This document shows positions 51,586 through 61,157 of a DNA stretch of 64,000 nucleotides, in pieces. The notes below the pieces were generated by a model. It made no database searches. It worked only from the letters and a program-made list of their open reading frames with translations, and had not been told where the DNA came from. The stretch spans positions 62,001-126,000 of the forward strand of contig NZ_CADIKI010000018.1 of the NCBI RefSeq assembly GCF_902859935.1, given 5' to 3'. The position numbers were made by a program, and so were the translations under genes. Positions within the stretch are counted from its first letter, which is position 1. Every line of letters starts with the position of its first letter. The stretch comes from Paraburkholderia fynbosensis (GTDB lineage Bacteria; Pseudomonadota; Gammaproteobacteria; Burkholderiales; Burkholderiaceae).

Positions 51586-53850
51586 CTACGCCCGTTTCAG
51601 CAGCGACGTATCCACCGGCAACGCACGAATGCGCTGGCCGGTCGCATTGAAGATCGCGTTGCAGATGGCCGCCGAAGTCGGCGGCACGCCGGGCTCGCCA
51701 ACACCGCCCGGCGGTGCATCGCTCGGCACGATATACACGTGTGTCTCGGGAACGGAATCGATACGGGCAACCTCGTAGTCCGTGAAGTTCGATTGCTCCG
51801 ACGCGCCGTTCCGGAAAGTGAGTTCACTGTATAACGTGTTGCCGAGCGCCATCACCACCGCGCCCTCGAACTGCGCAACAACCCGATCGGGATTGACGAT
51901 GCGCCCGCAGTCGACGGCCAGATCGACGCGTGTCACACGCACCGAACCGTCGTCGGCCACCTGCACATGCGCGACCGCGGCCACATAGCTCAGGAAGCTC
52001 CGATGTACCGCAATCCCGCGCCCATGCCGCGCCGGCAATGCGGTCGACCACCCGGAGCGCACGGCGGCTGCGCGAACCACGGCCGCATAGCGGGCGGTGT
52101 CGATCGGATACTCGTCGATCGACGCGCCGTAGTTCGGGTAATCGACGCCTAGTGCGTGCAGATCGACATGCCGCGGCGTGCCGAGCAGCGTGAGCAGGTG
52201 CTGCACAGGATCTTGCCGCGCGGCCGCCGCAAGCTCATCGACGAACGACCCTAACGCGAAGCCGTGGGGAATGTTGTACACCGATCGATACCAGCCGATG
52301 CGCGTGTGTGCGGACGCGGCGCCGTTCTCACACCGCACGTTGGCGATGTCGTAGGGCATGTCGGTCACGCCCTGTCCCAGTTCACCCGCCGCCCCGTAGC
52401 GGACATCGGCATTGAACGTCGAACTGATGGACGGAAACACCGTGCGGTGCAACCACGCGACCGTCTTGCCTTGCGCATCGAGCCCGCCTTCCATGTGCTG
52501 GGCGCACACCGCATGGAAATAGTCGTTGTGCACATCGTCTTCGCGAGTCCACGTGAGCTTCACGGGCGCGCCGACCTCGCGTGACAGGAATGCCGCCTCG
52601 GCCACGTAGTCAGGCTTGGACTTGCGGCCGAAGCCGCCGCCCAATAACGTGACATTGATCGTCACGGCCGGCTCCTGCACGCCGAGCACCTGTGCCACGG
52701 TCGTGCGAGCCTGCTGCGGATTCTGCGTCGCGGTCCATACTTCAACGGCACCGTTCGCATAGGACGCGGTGGCGGCGAGCGGCTCCATCGCCGCGTGCGC
52801 CAGGTGCGGCACGTAGTAGTCCGCCGAGACATGGTGGGCGGCGCTCTTTAGCGCAGCCGCTGTGTCGCCGTTGTTGCGAACGATTTTGCCCGGCTGCCGC
52901 GCGGTGTCCTCGAGCGCCTCGCGATAAGCCTGACTGTCATACGATGCGTTCGGCCCAAGGTCCCAGTCGAGCCTCAATTTCCGCCGCCCTTGCATCGCCG
53001 CCCAGGTGCTGGTCGCCACAACCGCGATGCCGCCCAGCGGCTGGAAACCAGCGGGCAACGGCGCAGCGGGAATGCGCACCACATGCAGCACACCAGGCAC
53101 TTTCATCGTTTCCGTCGAATCGACGCTTTTGAGCGTCGCACCATAGACCGCCGAACGTTCGATCGACGCATACGTCATTCGGGGCAACACGACATCGATA
53201 CCGTACGTCGCCCGGCCGTGGACGATGTCGTCGAGATCGACGATCGGCAGCGACTTGCCGATATAGCGCCACGTACCCTCGTCTTTCAGATGCAGCGTGT
53301 CACGGCCCGGCACCGGCTGACGCGCCGCCGCCGTTGCGAGCGCGCCGTAGGCCACGCGCCGCCCGCTCGCCGCATGCACGACATGACCCGGCTCGGTGTG
53401 ACAGGTCGCCGGCGCCACGCGCCATTGCACGGCGGCCGCCGCCAGGAGCATCTGCCGGGCCGTGCCGCCTGCTTCGCGCAACGGCTGGAAGAACTGGCGG
53501 ATGCTGCGCGAGCCATCGGTATTCTGATCGCCATACTTCGCATCGCCTTGCGCCTGCACGACCCTGACGGCGTTCCAGTCGGCATCGAGTTCGTCGGCAA
53601 GAATCATCGCGAGACTGGTGCGGATACCGGTCCCCATCTCCGAACGATGCACGACCAGAATGATCTCGCCGGACGGCGCGACCGAGACATACACGTTCGG
53701 TGCGAAAGTCCCTTTCGCGCCATTCGCGGATGACAGCACGCTCGCCGCGAGCGCGGTACCCGCGCCGCCGATCTGCAAGCCCAGCACAACCCCGCCCGCC
53801 AAGGTCCCTTTCAACACCCCGCGCCGGCTCATATTGACGATTTCGCCCAT
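51586..53850 (-). CDS. Isoquinoline 1-oxidoreductase-type molybdoenzyme large subunit (IorB-like)
   Basis: 754 residues from the ATG at 53850, overlapping the 2Fe-2S stop by one base (TGATG) after a GGAGG. N-terminal twin-arginine signal MSRRGVLKGTLAGGVVLG. Molybdopterin motifs GGFGRKSKPDYVAEA, HRSEMGTGIRTSLAMILADEL, and the catalytic Glu near E719 in GGVGEPGVPP. This periplasmic type pairs with only a small 2Fe-2S subunit and no FAD subunit, passing electrons to cytochrome c or other periplasmic carriers. The HiPIP encoded two genes away may be that carrier. Substrate likely an aldehyde or N-heterocycle. Confidence 0.9.
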   Translation of the reverse strand: MGEIVNMSRRGVLKGTLAGGVVLGLQIGGAGTALAASVLSSANGAKGTFAPNVYVSVAPSGEIILVVHRSEMGTGIRTSLAMILADELDADWNAVRVVQAQGDAKYGDQNTDGSRSIRQFFQPLREAGGTARQMLLAAAAVQWRVAPATCHTEPGHVVHAASGRRVAYGALATAAARQPVPGRDTLHLKDEGTWRYIGKSLPIVDLDDIVHGRATYGIDVVLPRMTYASIERSAVYGATLKSVDSTETMKVPGVLHVVRIPAAPLPAGFQPLGGIAVVATSTWAAMQGRRKLRLDWDLGPNASYDSQAYREALEDTARQPGKIVRNNGDTAAALKSAAHHVSADYYVPHLAHAAMEPLAATASYANGAVEVWTATQNPQQARTTVAQVLGVQEPAVTINVTLLGGGFGRKSKPDYVAEAAFLSREVGAPVKLTWTREDDVHNDYFHAVCAQHMEGGLDAQGKTVAWLHRTVFPSISSTFNADVRYGAAGELGQGVTDMPYDIANVRCENGAASAHTRIGWYRSVYNIPHGFALGSFVDELAAAARQDPVQHLLTLLGTPRHVDLHALGVDYPNYGASIDEYPIDTARYAAVVRAAAVRSGWSTALPARHGRGIAVHRSFLSYVAAVAHVQVADDGSVRVTRVDLAVDCGRIVNPDRVVAQFEGAVVMALGNTLYSELTFRNGASEQSNFTDYEVARIDSVPETHVYIVPSDAPPGGVGEPGVPPTSAAICNAIFNATGQRIRALPVDTSLLKRA

Positions 53851-54302
53851 CACGCCTCCGACGCCGCCGCCTTGATGGCGGCCTTGATGCGTTGATAGGT
53901 GCCGCAGCGGCAAACATTGCCGGACATCGCTTCGACGATCTGCTCGTCACTCGGCTTCGGCGTCTGTTTGAGCAGCGACGCGGCCTGCATGATCTGCCCC
54001 GGCTGGCAGTAACCGCACTGCGGCACGTTGGCGGCTTTCCACGCGCGCTGCACCGGGTGATCGCCGCCTTGGCCGAGTCCCTCGATGGTCGTTACGGGCT
54101 TGCCCTGAACATCCGCCAGTGCGGTCACACACGAACGCACAGCGACACCGTCCAGATGGACCGTGCATGCGCCGCACGCACCGACCCCGCAACCGAACTT
54201 GGTCCCGTGCAGCCCGAGCAGATCACGGACTGCCCACAGCAGCGGCATATTCGCATCCGCATCGACGTTGTGATGCACGCCGTTCACAATGAGTTCCATC
54301 AA
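53850..54302 (-). CDS. Isoquinoline 1-oxidoreductase-type 2Fe-2S subunit (IorA-like)
   Basis: 150 residues. Cluster ligands C38, C43, C46 and C58 (CGVGACGAC and SC), plus C96, C99 (CGYC) and C131, C133 (CRC), the full set of eight. It shuttles electrons from the molybdenum subunit. It has no signal peptide of its own, so it is likely carried out with the Tat-targeted partner. Follows the HiPIP gene by 71 bases and overlaps the large-subunit start. Confidence 0.93.
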   Translation of the reverse strand: MMELIVNGVHHNVDADANMPLLWAVRDLLGLHGTKFGCGVGACGACTVHLDGVAVRSCVTALADVQGKPVTTIEGLGQGGDHPVQRAWKAANVPQCGYCQPGQIMQAASLLKQTPKPSDEQIVEAMSGNVCRCGTYQRIKAAIKAAASEA

Positions 54303-54373
54303 CTGATTCCTCGTAGTCGACGCGAACGGCCCAACGTCGTCATGCGCCGTATCGCTTTACCCGCACAAGCCGA

Positions 54374-54685
54374 TCAGGCTCTCGCCTGATAGGCGTTGCA
54401 CCATCCCGCTCCGTTCACCTGCTTCGCACCGAACAGCGCGCAAAGCGCGCTCGTGTCGGCTGGCTTGCCCTGGTAGAACTGGCAATTCGAGCAGCGCTGG
54501 GTGGCGCTGAAGCGCGGATATTTCGCGTGATCGACGCGCGATGCGTCGGTCCGGTAGCCGAGCGCCTGCGCGCCCGCATCGCTTTCCTGAAGCTGCGTGG
54601 GCGCGGCCCACGCCGTGCCGCCGGTTACTGCCAGCGCCGCGGCGCCAACGGTATGCACAATGAAAGTTCGTCGATTGGTTCGCAT
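54374..54685 (-). CDS. High-potential iron-sulfur protein (HiPIP)
   Basis: 103 residues from the ATG at 54685, with GGAGTG upstream. Twin-arginine signal NRRTFIVHTVGAAALAVTGG, cleaved near AWA. The mature part is a small HiPIP domain with four Cys (C65, C68, C82, C96) in the pattern C-x2-C-x13-C-x13-C, holding one 4Fe-4S cluster, plus the conserved Tyr (GYRTDA). It is a soluble periplasmic electron carrier. Located between the aldo/keto reductase and the IorA/IorB genes, it is a natural electron acceptor for that enzyme; this is inference from the cluster. Confidence 0.92.
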   Translation of the reverse strand: MRTNRRTFIVHTVGAAALAVTGGTAWAAPTQLQESDAGAQALGYRTDASRVDHAKYPRFSATQRCSNCQFYQGKPADTSALCALFGAKQVNGAGWCNAYQARA

Positions 54686-54701
54686 GTTCAATACACTCCT
54701 T

Positions 54702-55700
54702 TCACGACACCAGAACACGTTGCGGCGGTGCCATAAACTCCGGACCTACCGGGTCCTTGACGAATTGCGAGACGATCGCGTCGATTTGCGCGAAGGCCTT
54801 GTCGTCGAGTCGCCAGCCGAACGCGGCTTCGAGTCCGTCCAGTTGCGACGGACGGCGCGCACCCCACAGCGCGATCGTCGGGCCGCGGTCCAGCACCCAG
54901 CGCACGGCAAGCGCAAGCACCGACTTGTCGAAGTTATCGCGCGCGAAGACGTCCAGTGCTTTCACAGCGTCGACATACTGCTGACGACGCGGCGCTCGGA
55001 ACTTCGGGTCATGTTGACGCAGATCGTCGCCCTCGAAACGCGTCTCGGCGCCGATGCGCCCTGCGAGCAATCCGCGGCACAGTGCGCCATAGGCGAGTGC
55101 AACCAGCCCATGCTGTTTCACATAAGGCAGCACGTCGCGGTCGATGTCGCGTTCAAACAGGTTATAAGGCGGCTGGGTGGTGGACAGCGGCGCCACGCGG
55201 CGGAACGCGTCCATTTGCGCCGCAGAGAAATTGCTGACGCCGAGCGCGCGAACCTTGCCTTCCTTGCGCAGGTCGTCCAGCACCGCGGCCGTCTCTTCGA
55301 TTGGCACGAGCGGATCGGGCCAGTGAACCTGGTATAGATCGATGTAATCTGTCCGCAAGCGCCGAAGTGTATCCTCTACTTCGTGACGAATGCGCTCCGG
55401 TGAAGCATTGCGAAATACCTTGCCGTCCTGCCATTCGAGAGCGACTTTAGTCGCGATGACTGCCTTGTGGCGATATCCATCGGCCAGCGCTTTGCCGACG
55501 ATTTCCTCCGATGCGCCGAAGCCATACGCCGGCGCCGTGTCGATAAGGTTCACGCCGCTGTCGAGCGCCCGGCGGATCACCGCAATCGAGTCCTTCTCAT
55601 CAGTGCCGCCCCACATCCATCCGCCGATCGCCCACGTGCCCAGGCCGATACGCGATACAGGCGTCGATAAACCCTCAACTTCAATTGTTTCAATAGTCAT
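54702..55700 (-). CDS. Aldo/keto reductase
   Basis: 332-residue TIM-barrel NADPH reductase. Catalytic tetrad: Asp and Tyr in DTAPAYGFG, Lys in IATKVAL, His in VHWPDPLVP. Cofactor region LWGARRPSQL with the usual phosphate-binding Arg. It reduces aldehydes or ketones to alcohols. First gene of the operon that continues with HiPIP and the IorAB-like enzyme (16-base gap), transcribed away from the HxlR regulator. Could detoxify or interconvert an aldehyde that the molybdoenzyme oxidises. Confidence 0.93.
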   Translation of the reverse strand: MTIETIEVEGLSTPVSRIGLGTWAIGGWMWGGTDEKDSIAVIRRALDSGVNLIDTAPAYGFGASEEIVGKALADGYRHKAVIATKVALEWQDGKVFRNASPERIRHEVEDTLRRLRTDYIDLYQVHWPDPLVPIEETAAVLDDLRKEGKVRALGVSNFSAAQMDAFRRVAPLSTTQPPYNLFERDIDRDVLPYVKQHGLVALAYGALCRGLLAGRIGAETRFEGDDLRQHDPKFRAPRRQQYVDAVKALDVFARDNFDKSVLALAVRWVLDRGPTIALWGARRPSQLDGLEAAFGWRLDDKAFAQIDAIVSQFVKDPVGPEFMAPPQRVLVS

Positions 55701-55818
55701 GCGATGCTCTCTGGTTAAAGCGCCGCATCCATGTCGAATGCGGTCCGAGAAAATGCGACGTGCCCAAAGGACGGGCAGGCGAGTCGATTATTTCAGCCGC
55801 ATCCGGCGATCACAAGAA

Positions 55819-55834
55819 GGCACCTGAAGGTTCC
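55819..55834. promoter_or_regulatory. Candidate HxlR operator in the divergent promoter
   Basis: GGCACCT-GA-AGGTTCC: 7-base arms with one mismatch, 12 bases before the HxlR ATG and 118 bases before the aldo/keto reductase ATG. HxlR-family proteins bind such short dyads near their own promoters. It would control both directions. Confidence 0.5.
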
Positions 55835-55845
55835 ATACTTTCCCC

Positions 55846-56301
55846 ATGGAAACAAATTGCTACGACGGCCCTCACGCCGCCGAGAACGCACAGAAGAAAA
55901 CCGATGACCTCGCGCGCAACGTCATCGAGCAGATCGCCGACAAGTGGACGATCCTTGTGATCGACGCGTTGGGCACACATGGCGAGATGCGTTTTTCGCG
56001 GCTACGCGATGAGGTGGGAAGCGTCAGTCAGAAGATGCTCACGAAGACCTTGCGGCAACTCGAGCGCGACGGTCTCGTCACGCGCTATGTGCATCCCGTG
56101 ATACCGCCTCGTGTCGACTATCAATTGACGCCGCTAGGACGCAGTCTGCTCGACAAGATCTGTGGGATCTGGGACTGGGTGGAAGCGCATATGGCGGAAA
56201 TGGAATCGGCGCGACGGCAGTTCGATCTCGGCGAAAAGCGTACCGATCGCGCGCCTTCGAACCGGGACGCGGAGTCCGGCTCGGAAAAGCGCCCGGAATA
56301 G
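55846..56301 (+). CDS. HxlR-family winged-helix transcriptional regulator
   Basis: 151 residues. The DNA-binding domain shows ADKWTILVIDALG, MRFSRLRDEVGSVSQKMLTKTLRQLERDGLV and VDYQLTPLGRSLL, the clear HxlR pattern. An N-terminal Cys (METNCYDG) could be a redox or electrophile sensor as in QorR/YodB-type members. The C-terminal tail is long and charged. It is encoded divergently from the aldo/keto reductase operon and likely represses it until an aldehyde or quinone is present. Confidence 0.92.
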   Translation: METNCYDGPHAAENAQKKTDDLARNVIEQIADKWTILVIDALGTHGEMRFSRLRDEVGSVSQKMLTKTLRQLERDGLVTRYVHPVIPPRVDYQLTPLGRSLLDKICGIWDWVEAHMAEMESARRQFDLGEKRTDRAPSNRDAESGSEKRPE

Positions 56302-56578
56302 CCGAACGCGTTGGCAGCGCGCTTGCCATGGGTGGTCGAGTCGCCGGTGTCTTCCTGAACCGTCTCGAGATACGTGAAGCCGGCCACGATCGATAGATCG
56401 CGCGTGAGTCCTCATGTCACCGCAAGCTCGAATCGACGCCCAGATAACGGAACGGTAATCTAGCCGACCGCGCCCCGTAAGGGCCCCACCATCACACTCC
56501 TGAGTCGAGAAGCCCGCGTCACGCGCTCTGACAGCGCAGCAGCGGCGTGCCTTCATGGCCTCATTTCAGGAACCCGTC
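56302..56578. other. Leader of the second HAE RND operon
   Basis: 277 bases between the HxlR stop and the RND start. It probably holds the RND promoter. GTAAGGGCCCCACC around 56475 could be part of a stem, but I see no clear operator or gene. Confidence 0.35.
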
Positions 56579-59500
56579 ATGTGGATTGTCCGGCTCGCGC
56601 TGCGCCGCCCTTATACCTTCGTGGTCCTTGCGGTGCTGATCCTTATCGTCGGCCCGCTTGCGATACTGCGCACGCCGACCGATATCTTCCCGAACATCGA
56701 TATCCCGGTGGTCAGCATCGTCTGGACCTACAACGGCTTTTCCGCCCAGGACATGGCCAATCGCATCACGTCGAATTACGAGCGCGCGCTGAGCTCGGAC
56801 GTCGACGACATCGAGCATATCGAGTCGCAATCGCTGAATGGCGTCTCGGTGGTGAAGATCTTTTTCCATCCGGGCGCGGACATCAATCGCGCGATCGCCG
56901 AGGCAGCGTCGAACTCCGCATCGATCCTGCGCGTGCTGCCGCCCGGCACGCTGCCGCCGAACATCATTACCTATAACGCCTCGACGGTGCCGATCCTGCA
57001 ACTCGGCCTCTCCAGCGACACGCTCTCCGAGCAGCAGCTCTACGACCTCGGCAACAGCCAGATCCGCACGCAACTGGCGACGGTACAAGGCGCGTCGGTG
57101 CCGCTGCCGTTCGGCGGCAAGGTGCGGCAGATCATGGTCGATATCGACCCGCGCGCATTGCAAGCCAAAGGCCTCGCGCCGCTCGACGTGGTCAACGCTG
57201 TCAACGCGCAGAACCTGATCCTGCCGGGCGGCACCGCGAAGATCGGCACGAAGGAATACAACGTGCAGATGAACGGCAGCACGGACACCGTAGCCGCGCT
57301 CAACGATCTGCCCATCAAGACGGTGGCGGGCGGCGTGGTGTATGTGCGCGACGTCGCCCATGTGCGCGATGGCTACGCGCCGCAAACCAACATCGTGCGC
57401 AGCGACGGCAAACGCGCCGCGCTTCTTACCATCGAAAAGTCCGGCAGCGCGTCGACGCTCACCATCATCCAGCAGGTCAAGGCGATGCTGCCGCATATCG
57501 TGGCCGGCTTGCCGAGCGCGCTGCATGTCACCGCATTGTCGGATCAATCGGTGTTCGTGAAGTCGGCCGTCGTGGGGGTGGCGCGCGAAGCGCTGATTGC
57601 CGCCGCCCTCACCGCTTTGATGATCCTGCTCTTTCTCGGCAGTTGGCGCGCCACGCTGATCATAGCGGTGTCGATTCCGCTCGCGGTGCTGACCTCGCTG
57701 ATCGCGCTGTCCGCGCTTGGCCAGACCATCAACATCATGACGCTTGGCGGCCTCGCGCTCGCCGTAGGGATTCTCGTCGACGACGCCACGGTCGCCATCG
57801 AAAACATCACGCATCATCTGGAGAACGGCGAGCCGCTGCACGACGCGATCCTGAACGGTTCCGGCGAAATCGCCGTGCCGACGTTCGTCTCGACGCTGTC
57901 GATCTGCATCGTGTTCGTGCCGATGTTTCTGCTCTCCGGCGTGGCGCGCTATCTGTTCGTGCCGCTCGCCGAGGCGGTGGTGTTCGCCATGATCGCGTCG
58001 TACTTTTTCTCGCGCACCCTGGTGCCGACGCTCGCGATGTATCTCATGCGCGCACGCAGCAACGCGCTGGTGACGGGCAATGGACCGATTGCGCGCCTGA
58101 TCCGCTTTCAGGCCGCCTTCGAGCATCGCTTCGAGCGGCTGCGCGAACGCTATCGCGCCGTGCTCGGCGCGGCGATAGCGAGTCCGCGACGGTTCGTCGC
58201 GATCTTCCTGCTGTTATGCATCGGCTCGCTCACGCTGGTGCCGTTTGCCGGTCGCGATTTTTTCCCCGCCGTCGATACTGGCGAGATCCGCCTGCATCTG
58301 CGTGCGCCGACCGGCACGCGTATCGAAGACACCGCGCGCCTCACCGACGAAGTCGAAGCCCGTGTGCGCAGCATGATTCCGAAGCAGGAACTCTCGGCGA
58401 TGCTCGACAATATCGGCGTGCCGGTGAGCGGGATCAATCTGACCTACGACTCATCGGACCCGATCGGCCCGGAAGACGCCGACGTGATGATCACCCTCGC
58501 GGCCAAGCACAAACCGACCGCTCAATATGTGGCGAGACTGCGCACGACGCTCGCCAGGGATTTCCCCGGCGTCACGTTCGCCTTTCTGCCCGCCGACATC
58601 GTCAGCCAGATTCTCAACTTCGGGCTGCCCGCGCCGATCGATATCCAGATCGTCGGCAACAAGCTCGACGCCAATCGCATCGTGGCGAACCGCCTGCTCG
58701 CCCAACTGCGCGGCGTGCGCGGCCTCGTCGACGCGCGTATCCAACAGCCTGGCGATGCCCCCGCCATCAACGTCAACGTCGACCGCACCCGCGCAATTCA
58801 GGCCGGGTTGTTGCAACGCGACGTGTCGCAGAACCTGCTGATCGCGCTCTCGGGCAGTTCGCAGACCACGCCGAATTTCTGGCTCGATCCGCGCAACGGC
58901 GTGAGCTATCCGCTGATGGCGATGATGCCGCAGTACGACATCAACTCGTTGCAGGCGCTCGCCAATATTCCGGTCGCGCAGAATGGCGGCGCCACCGCCG
59001 GGGTCATGACGGCGGCGGCCTCCGCCAACACGGGCGCTCCGGCGCCGCAAAACCTGCTCGGCGCGTTGAGCACACTGACACGCGTCACCCAGCAAGCGGT
59101 CGTCTCGCACTACAACGTGCAGCCGGTGCTCGACATTTTCGCGTCGGCGCAAGGACGCGACCTTGGCGGCGTGGCAGCAGACGTGACCCGCCTCGTCGAT
59201 CAGATCCGGCCGCAATTGCCGCCTGGCGCGTCGATCGTCATGCGCGGCCAGGTGCAGGCGATGCACGACTCGTTCAGCGGTCTTGCGAGTGGCCTCGTGT
59301 TTGCGATCGCCCTGGTCTACCTGCTGATGGTCGTCAATTTCCAGTCGTGGCTCGACCCGTTCATCATCATCAGCGGCTTGCCGGGCTCGCTCGCGGGCAT
59401 CGCATGGATGCTGTTCAGCACCGGCACTCGCCTGAGCGTGCCGGCACTCACCGGCACCATTCTATGTATCGGCATCGCCACGGCCAACAGCATTCTGGTG

Positions 59501-59824
59501 ATCAACACCGCACGCGAATTTCACCACGGCGGCAAACCGCCGCTGCGGGCCGCGCTCGAAGCCGGCTTCAGCCGCTTCCGTCCAGTGCTGATGACGGCGC
59601 TCGCCATGTTGATCGGCATGCTGCCGATGGCGCTCGGCCTCGGCGATGGCGGCGAACAGAACGCGCCGCTCGGACGCGCCGTGATCGGTGGCCTCGCGCT
59701 CGGTACGGTGTCGACCTTGCTGTTCGTCCCGGTCGTCTACGGGATGGTGCATGCGTGGCTCGACAAACGCCGCGCGGCACGCCTCGACACGCACGAATCC
59801 GGCGTTCCCGCCCGCACTCATTGA
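56579..59824 (+). CDS. RND efflux permease, HAE (drug/organic) type, copy 2
   Basis: 1081 residues from the ATG at 56579 with AGGAA upstream. Begins MWIVRLALRRPYTFVVL; TPTDIFPNIDIPVVSIVW follows. TM4 has GILVDDATVAIEN with the adjacent Asp pair. The C-terminal half carries GDGGEQNAPLGRAVIGG. It is a paralogue of the 30458-33649 pump with the same order of partners, but a periplasmic loop has an extra Ala/Gly-rich piece (around ANTGAPAPQNLLGAL). The start codon and length are normal for the family. Confidence 0.92.
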   Translation: MWIVRLALRRPYTFVVLAVLILIVGPLAILRTPTDIFPNIDIPVVSIVWTYNGFSAQDMANRITSNYERALSSDVDDIEHIESQSLNGVSVVKIFFHPGADINRAIAEAASNSASILRVLPPGTLPPNIITYNASTVPILQLGLSSDTLSEQQLYDLGNSQIRTQLATVQGASVPLPFGGKVRQIMVDIDPRALQAKGLAPLDVVNAVNAQNLILPGGTAKIGTKEYNVQMNGSTDTVAALNDLPIKTVAGGVVYVRDVAHVRDGYAPQTNIVRSDGKRAALLTIEKSGSASTLTIIQQVKAMLPHIVAGLPSALHVTALSDQSVFVKSAVVGVAREALIAAALTALMILLFLGSWRATLIIAVSIPLAVLTSLIALSALGQTINIMTLGGLALAVGILVDDATVAIENITHHLENGEPLHDAILNGSGEIAVPTFVSTLSICIVFVPMFLLSGVARYLFVPLAEAVVFAMIASYFFSRTLVPTLAMYLMRARSNALVTGNGPIARLIRFQAAFEHRFERLRERYRAVLGAAIASPRRFVAIFLLLCIGSLTLVPFAGRDFFPAVDTGEIRLHLRAPTGTRIEDTARLTDEVEARVRSMIPKQELSAMLDNIGVPVSGINLTYDSSDPIGPEDADVMITLAAKHKPTAQYVARLRTTLARDFPGVTFAFLPADIVSQILNFGLPAPIDIQIVGNKLDANRIVANRLLAQLRGVRGLVDARIQQPGDAPAINVNVDRTRAIQAGLLQRDVSQNLLIALSGSSQTTPNFWLDPRNGVSYPLMAMMPQYDINSLQALANIPVAQNGGATAGVMTAAASANTGAPAPQNLLGALSTLTRVTQQAVVSHYNVQPVLDIFASAQGRDLGGVAADVTRLVDQIRPQLPPGASIVMRGQVQAMHDSFSGLASGLVFAIALVYLLMVVNFQSWLDPFIIISGLPGSLAGIAWMLFSTGTRLSVPALTGTILCIGIATANSILVINTAREFHHGGKPPLRAALEAGFSRFRPVLMTALAMLIGMLPMALGLGDGGEQNAPLGRAVIGGLALGTVSTLLFVPVVYGMVHAWLDKRRAARLDTHESGVPARTH

Positions 59825-59843
59825 TTCTGACGAGACCTTGCCC

Positions 59844-61130
59844 ATGAACGATTCATCCCTTCCGCCCGAGCTTGGCGAGCGGTCAGAAGCGTCCGCCGGG
59901 ACCGCCGAGACCGCCGACACCGCGCGTTTGCATAGCGCCAGGGAAACCCGGCATGCCGGCGCCACGGCGGCAGAGCCCGGCAGCACGAAACCGCGCCGCC
60001 GCCTCTGGCCGCTTGCGTTGACCGGACTTGCCGCGGCGTTGCTGATCGTCGGCATCGTGCCGCGTCTGCACGCCAGTGCCGCGCTGACGCAACAGACGCA
60101 GGCGCAAAGCATGCTCAGCGTGTCAGTCGTCGCGCCGCGCGCCGCGCCAGCCGTCCACGAACTGCTGCTGCCGGGCGCCGTCACGCCGTTCGCGGAAGCG
60201 TCGATCTACGCGCGCACGAGCGGCTACCTGGCGCACTGGAACACCGACATCGGTACACAGGTTAAAAGCGGTCAGACGCTCGCGACAATCGAAGCCCCCG
60301 AACTGGATGCGCAATTGCGCCAGGCCCGTGCCGACGAAGCCACCGCGCAGGCCAATTTCGACTTTGCGAAGACTACCGCGCAGCGCTGGCAGGCCATGCT
60401 GAAGACACAATCGGTCGCGCAGCAGGACGCCGACACCAAGGTCAGCGACATGGAAGCGCGCCGCGCGATGCTCGCGTCGACGCAGGCGAACGTCGCGCAT
60501 CTGGCCGAGCTTGTCTCATACGAGAAGATCACCGCGCCGTTCGACGGCGTGATCACTGCGCGCAACGTCGACGTCGGCGCGCTGGTCACGGCGGGCGGCA
60601 CGCCGGGCACCGCGGGCATGTCGGGCGAGTTGTTCCACATCCAGCAGACCGGCGTGCTGCGGGTCTTCGTCGATGTGCCGCAGAACGACGCGCCGTATGT
60701 CACGCCGGCGACCGGCGTGTATCTCACCGCCCAGCAGTATCCGGGTCGCCGCATCGCCGCAAAGGTGGCGCGCAGCACCGATTCGATCGATCCGTCGAGC
60801 CGCACGCTGCGCGTCGAGATCGACGTCGATAACAAGGATGGCGCGCTGATGCCCGGTGCTTACACGCAGGTGCATCTGCAATTGCGATCGACCACGCCGG
60901 CGCTCGACCTGCCTGTCAGCGCCCTGTTGTTCCGGCCGGACGGCGTGACGGTCGCCGTGGTCGATAGCAACGGCCGGGCGCTGCTCAAGACCGTCCACAT
61001 CGGCCGCGATTTCGGCACGCACGTGGAAATCACGACAGGCCTCGCCGCCACCGACCGCGTGATCGACAACCCCGGCGATTCGCTGAACACCGGCCAGATC
61101 GTGCAGATTGCGCCGGCCATGCCTGGCTAG
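59844..61130 (+). CDS. RND periplasmic adaptor, copy 2
   Basis: 428 residues from the ATG at 59844. A longer hydrophilic N-terminus of about 50 residues, rich in Ala, Glu and Arg, precedes the membrane anchor LWPLALTGLAAALLIVGIV. Then lipoyl half ARTSGYLAHWNTDIGTQVKSGQTL, coiled coil, second half ITAPFDGVITARNVDVGALV, and the barrel with VPQNDAPYV. Starts 19 bases after the permease stop. Middle gene of the second HAE operon. Confidence 0.92.
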   Translation: MNDSSLPPELGERSEASAGTAETADTARLHSARETRHAGATAAEPGSTKPRRRLWPLALTGLAAALLIVGIVPRLHASAALTQQTQAQSMLSVSVVAPRAAPAVHELLLPGAVTPFAEASIYARTSGYLAHWNTDIGTQVKSGQTLATIEAPELDAQLRQARADEATAQANFDFAKTTAQRWQAMLKTQSVAQQDADTKVSDMEARRAMLASTQANVAHLAELVSYEKITAPFDGVITARNVDVGALVTAGGTPGTAGMSGELFHIQQTGVLRVFVDVPQNDAPYVTPATGVYLTAQQYPGRRIAAKVARSTDSIDPSSRTLRVEIDVDNKDGALMPGAYTQVHLQLRSTTPALDLPVSALLFRPDGVTVAVVDSNGRALLKTVHIGRDFGTHVEITTGLAATDRVIDNPGDSLNTGQIVQIAPAMPG

Positions 61131-61157
61131 GTGCATCGTTACAGAAAGGATTCACTG

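Noticed and set aside
57643..59847. Long plus-strand open frame of about 734 codons overlapping the second RND permease
   Set aside because: It is rich in Arg, His and Ala, has no family likeness and runs inside a clear RND gene in another frame; a typical high-G+C shadow.
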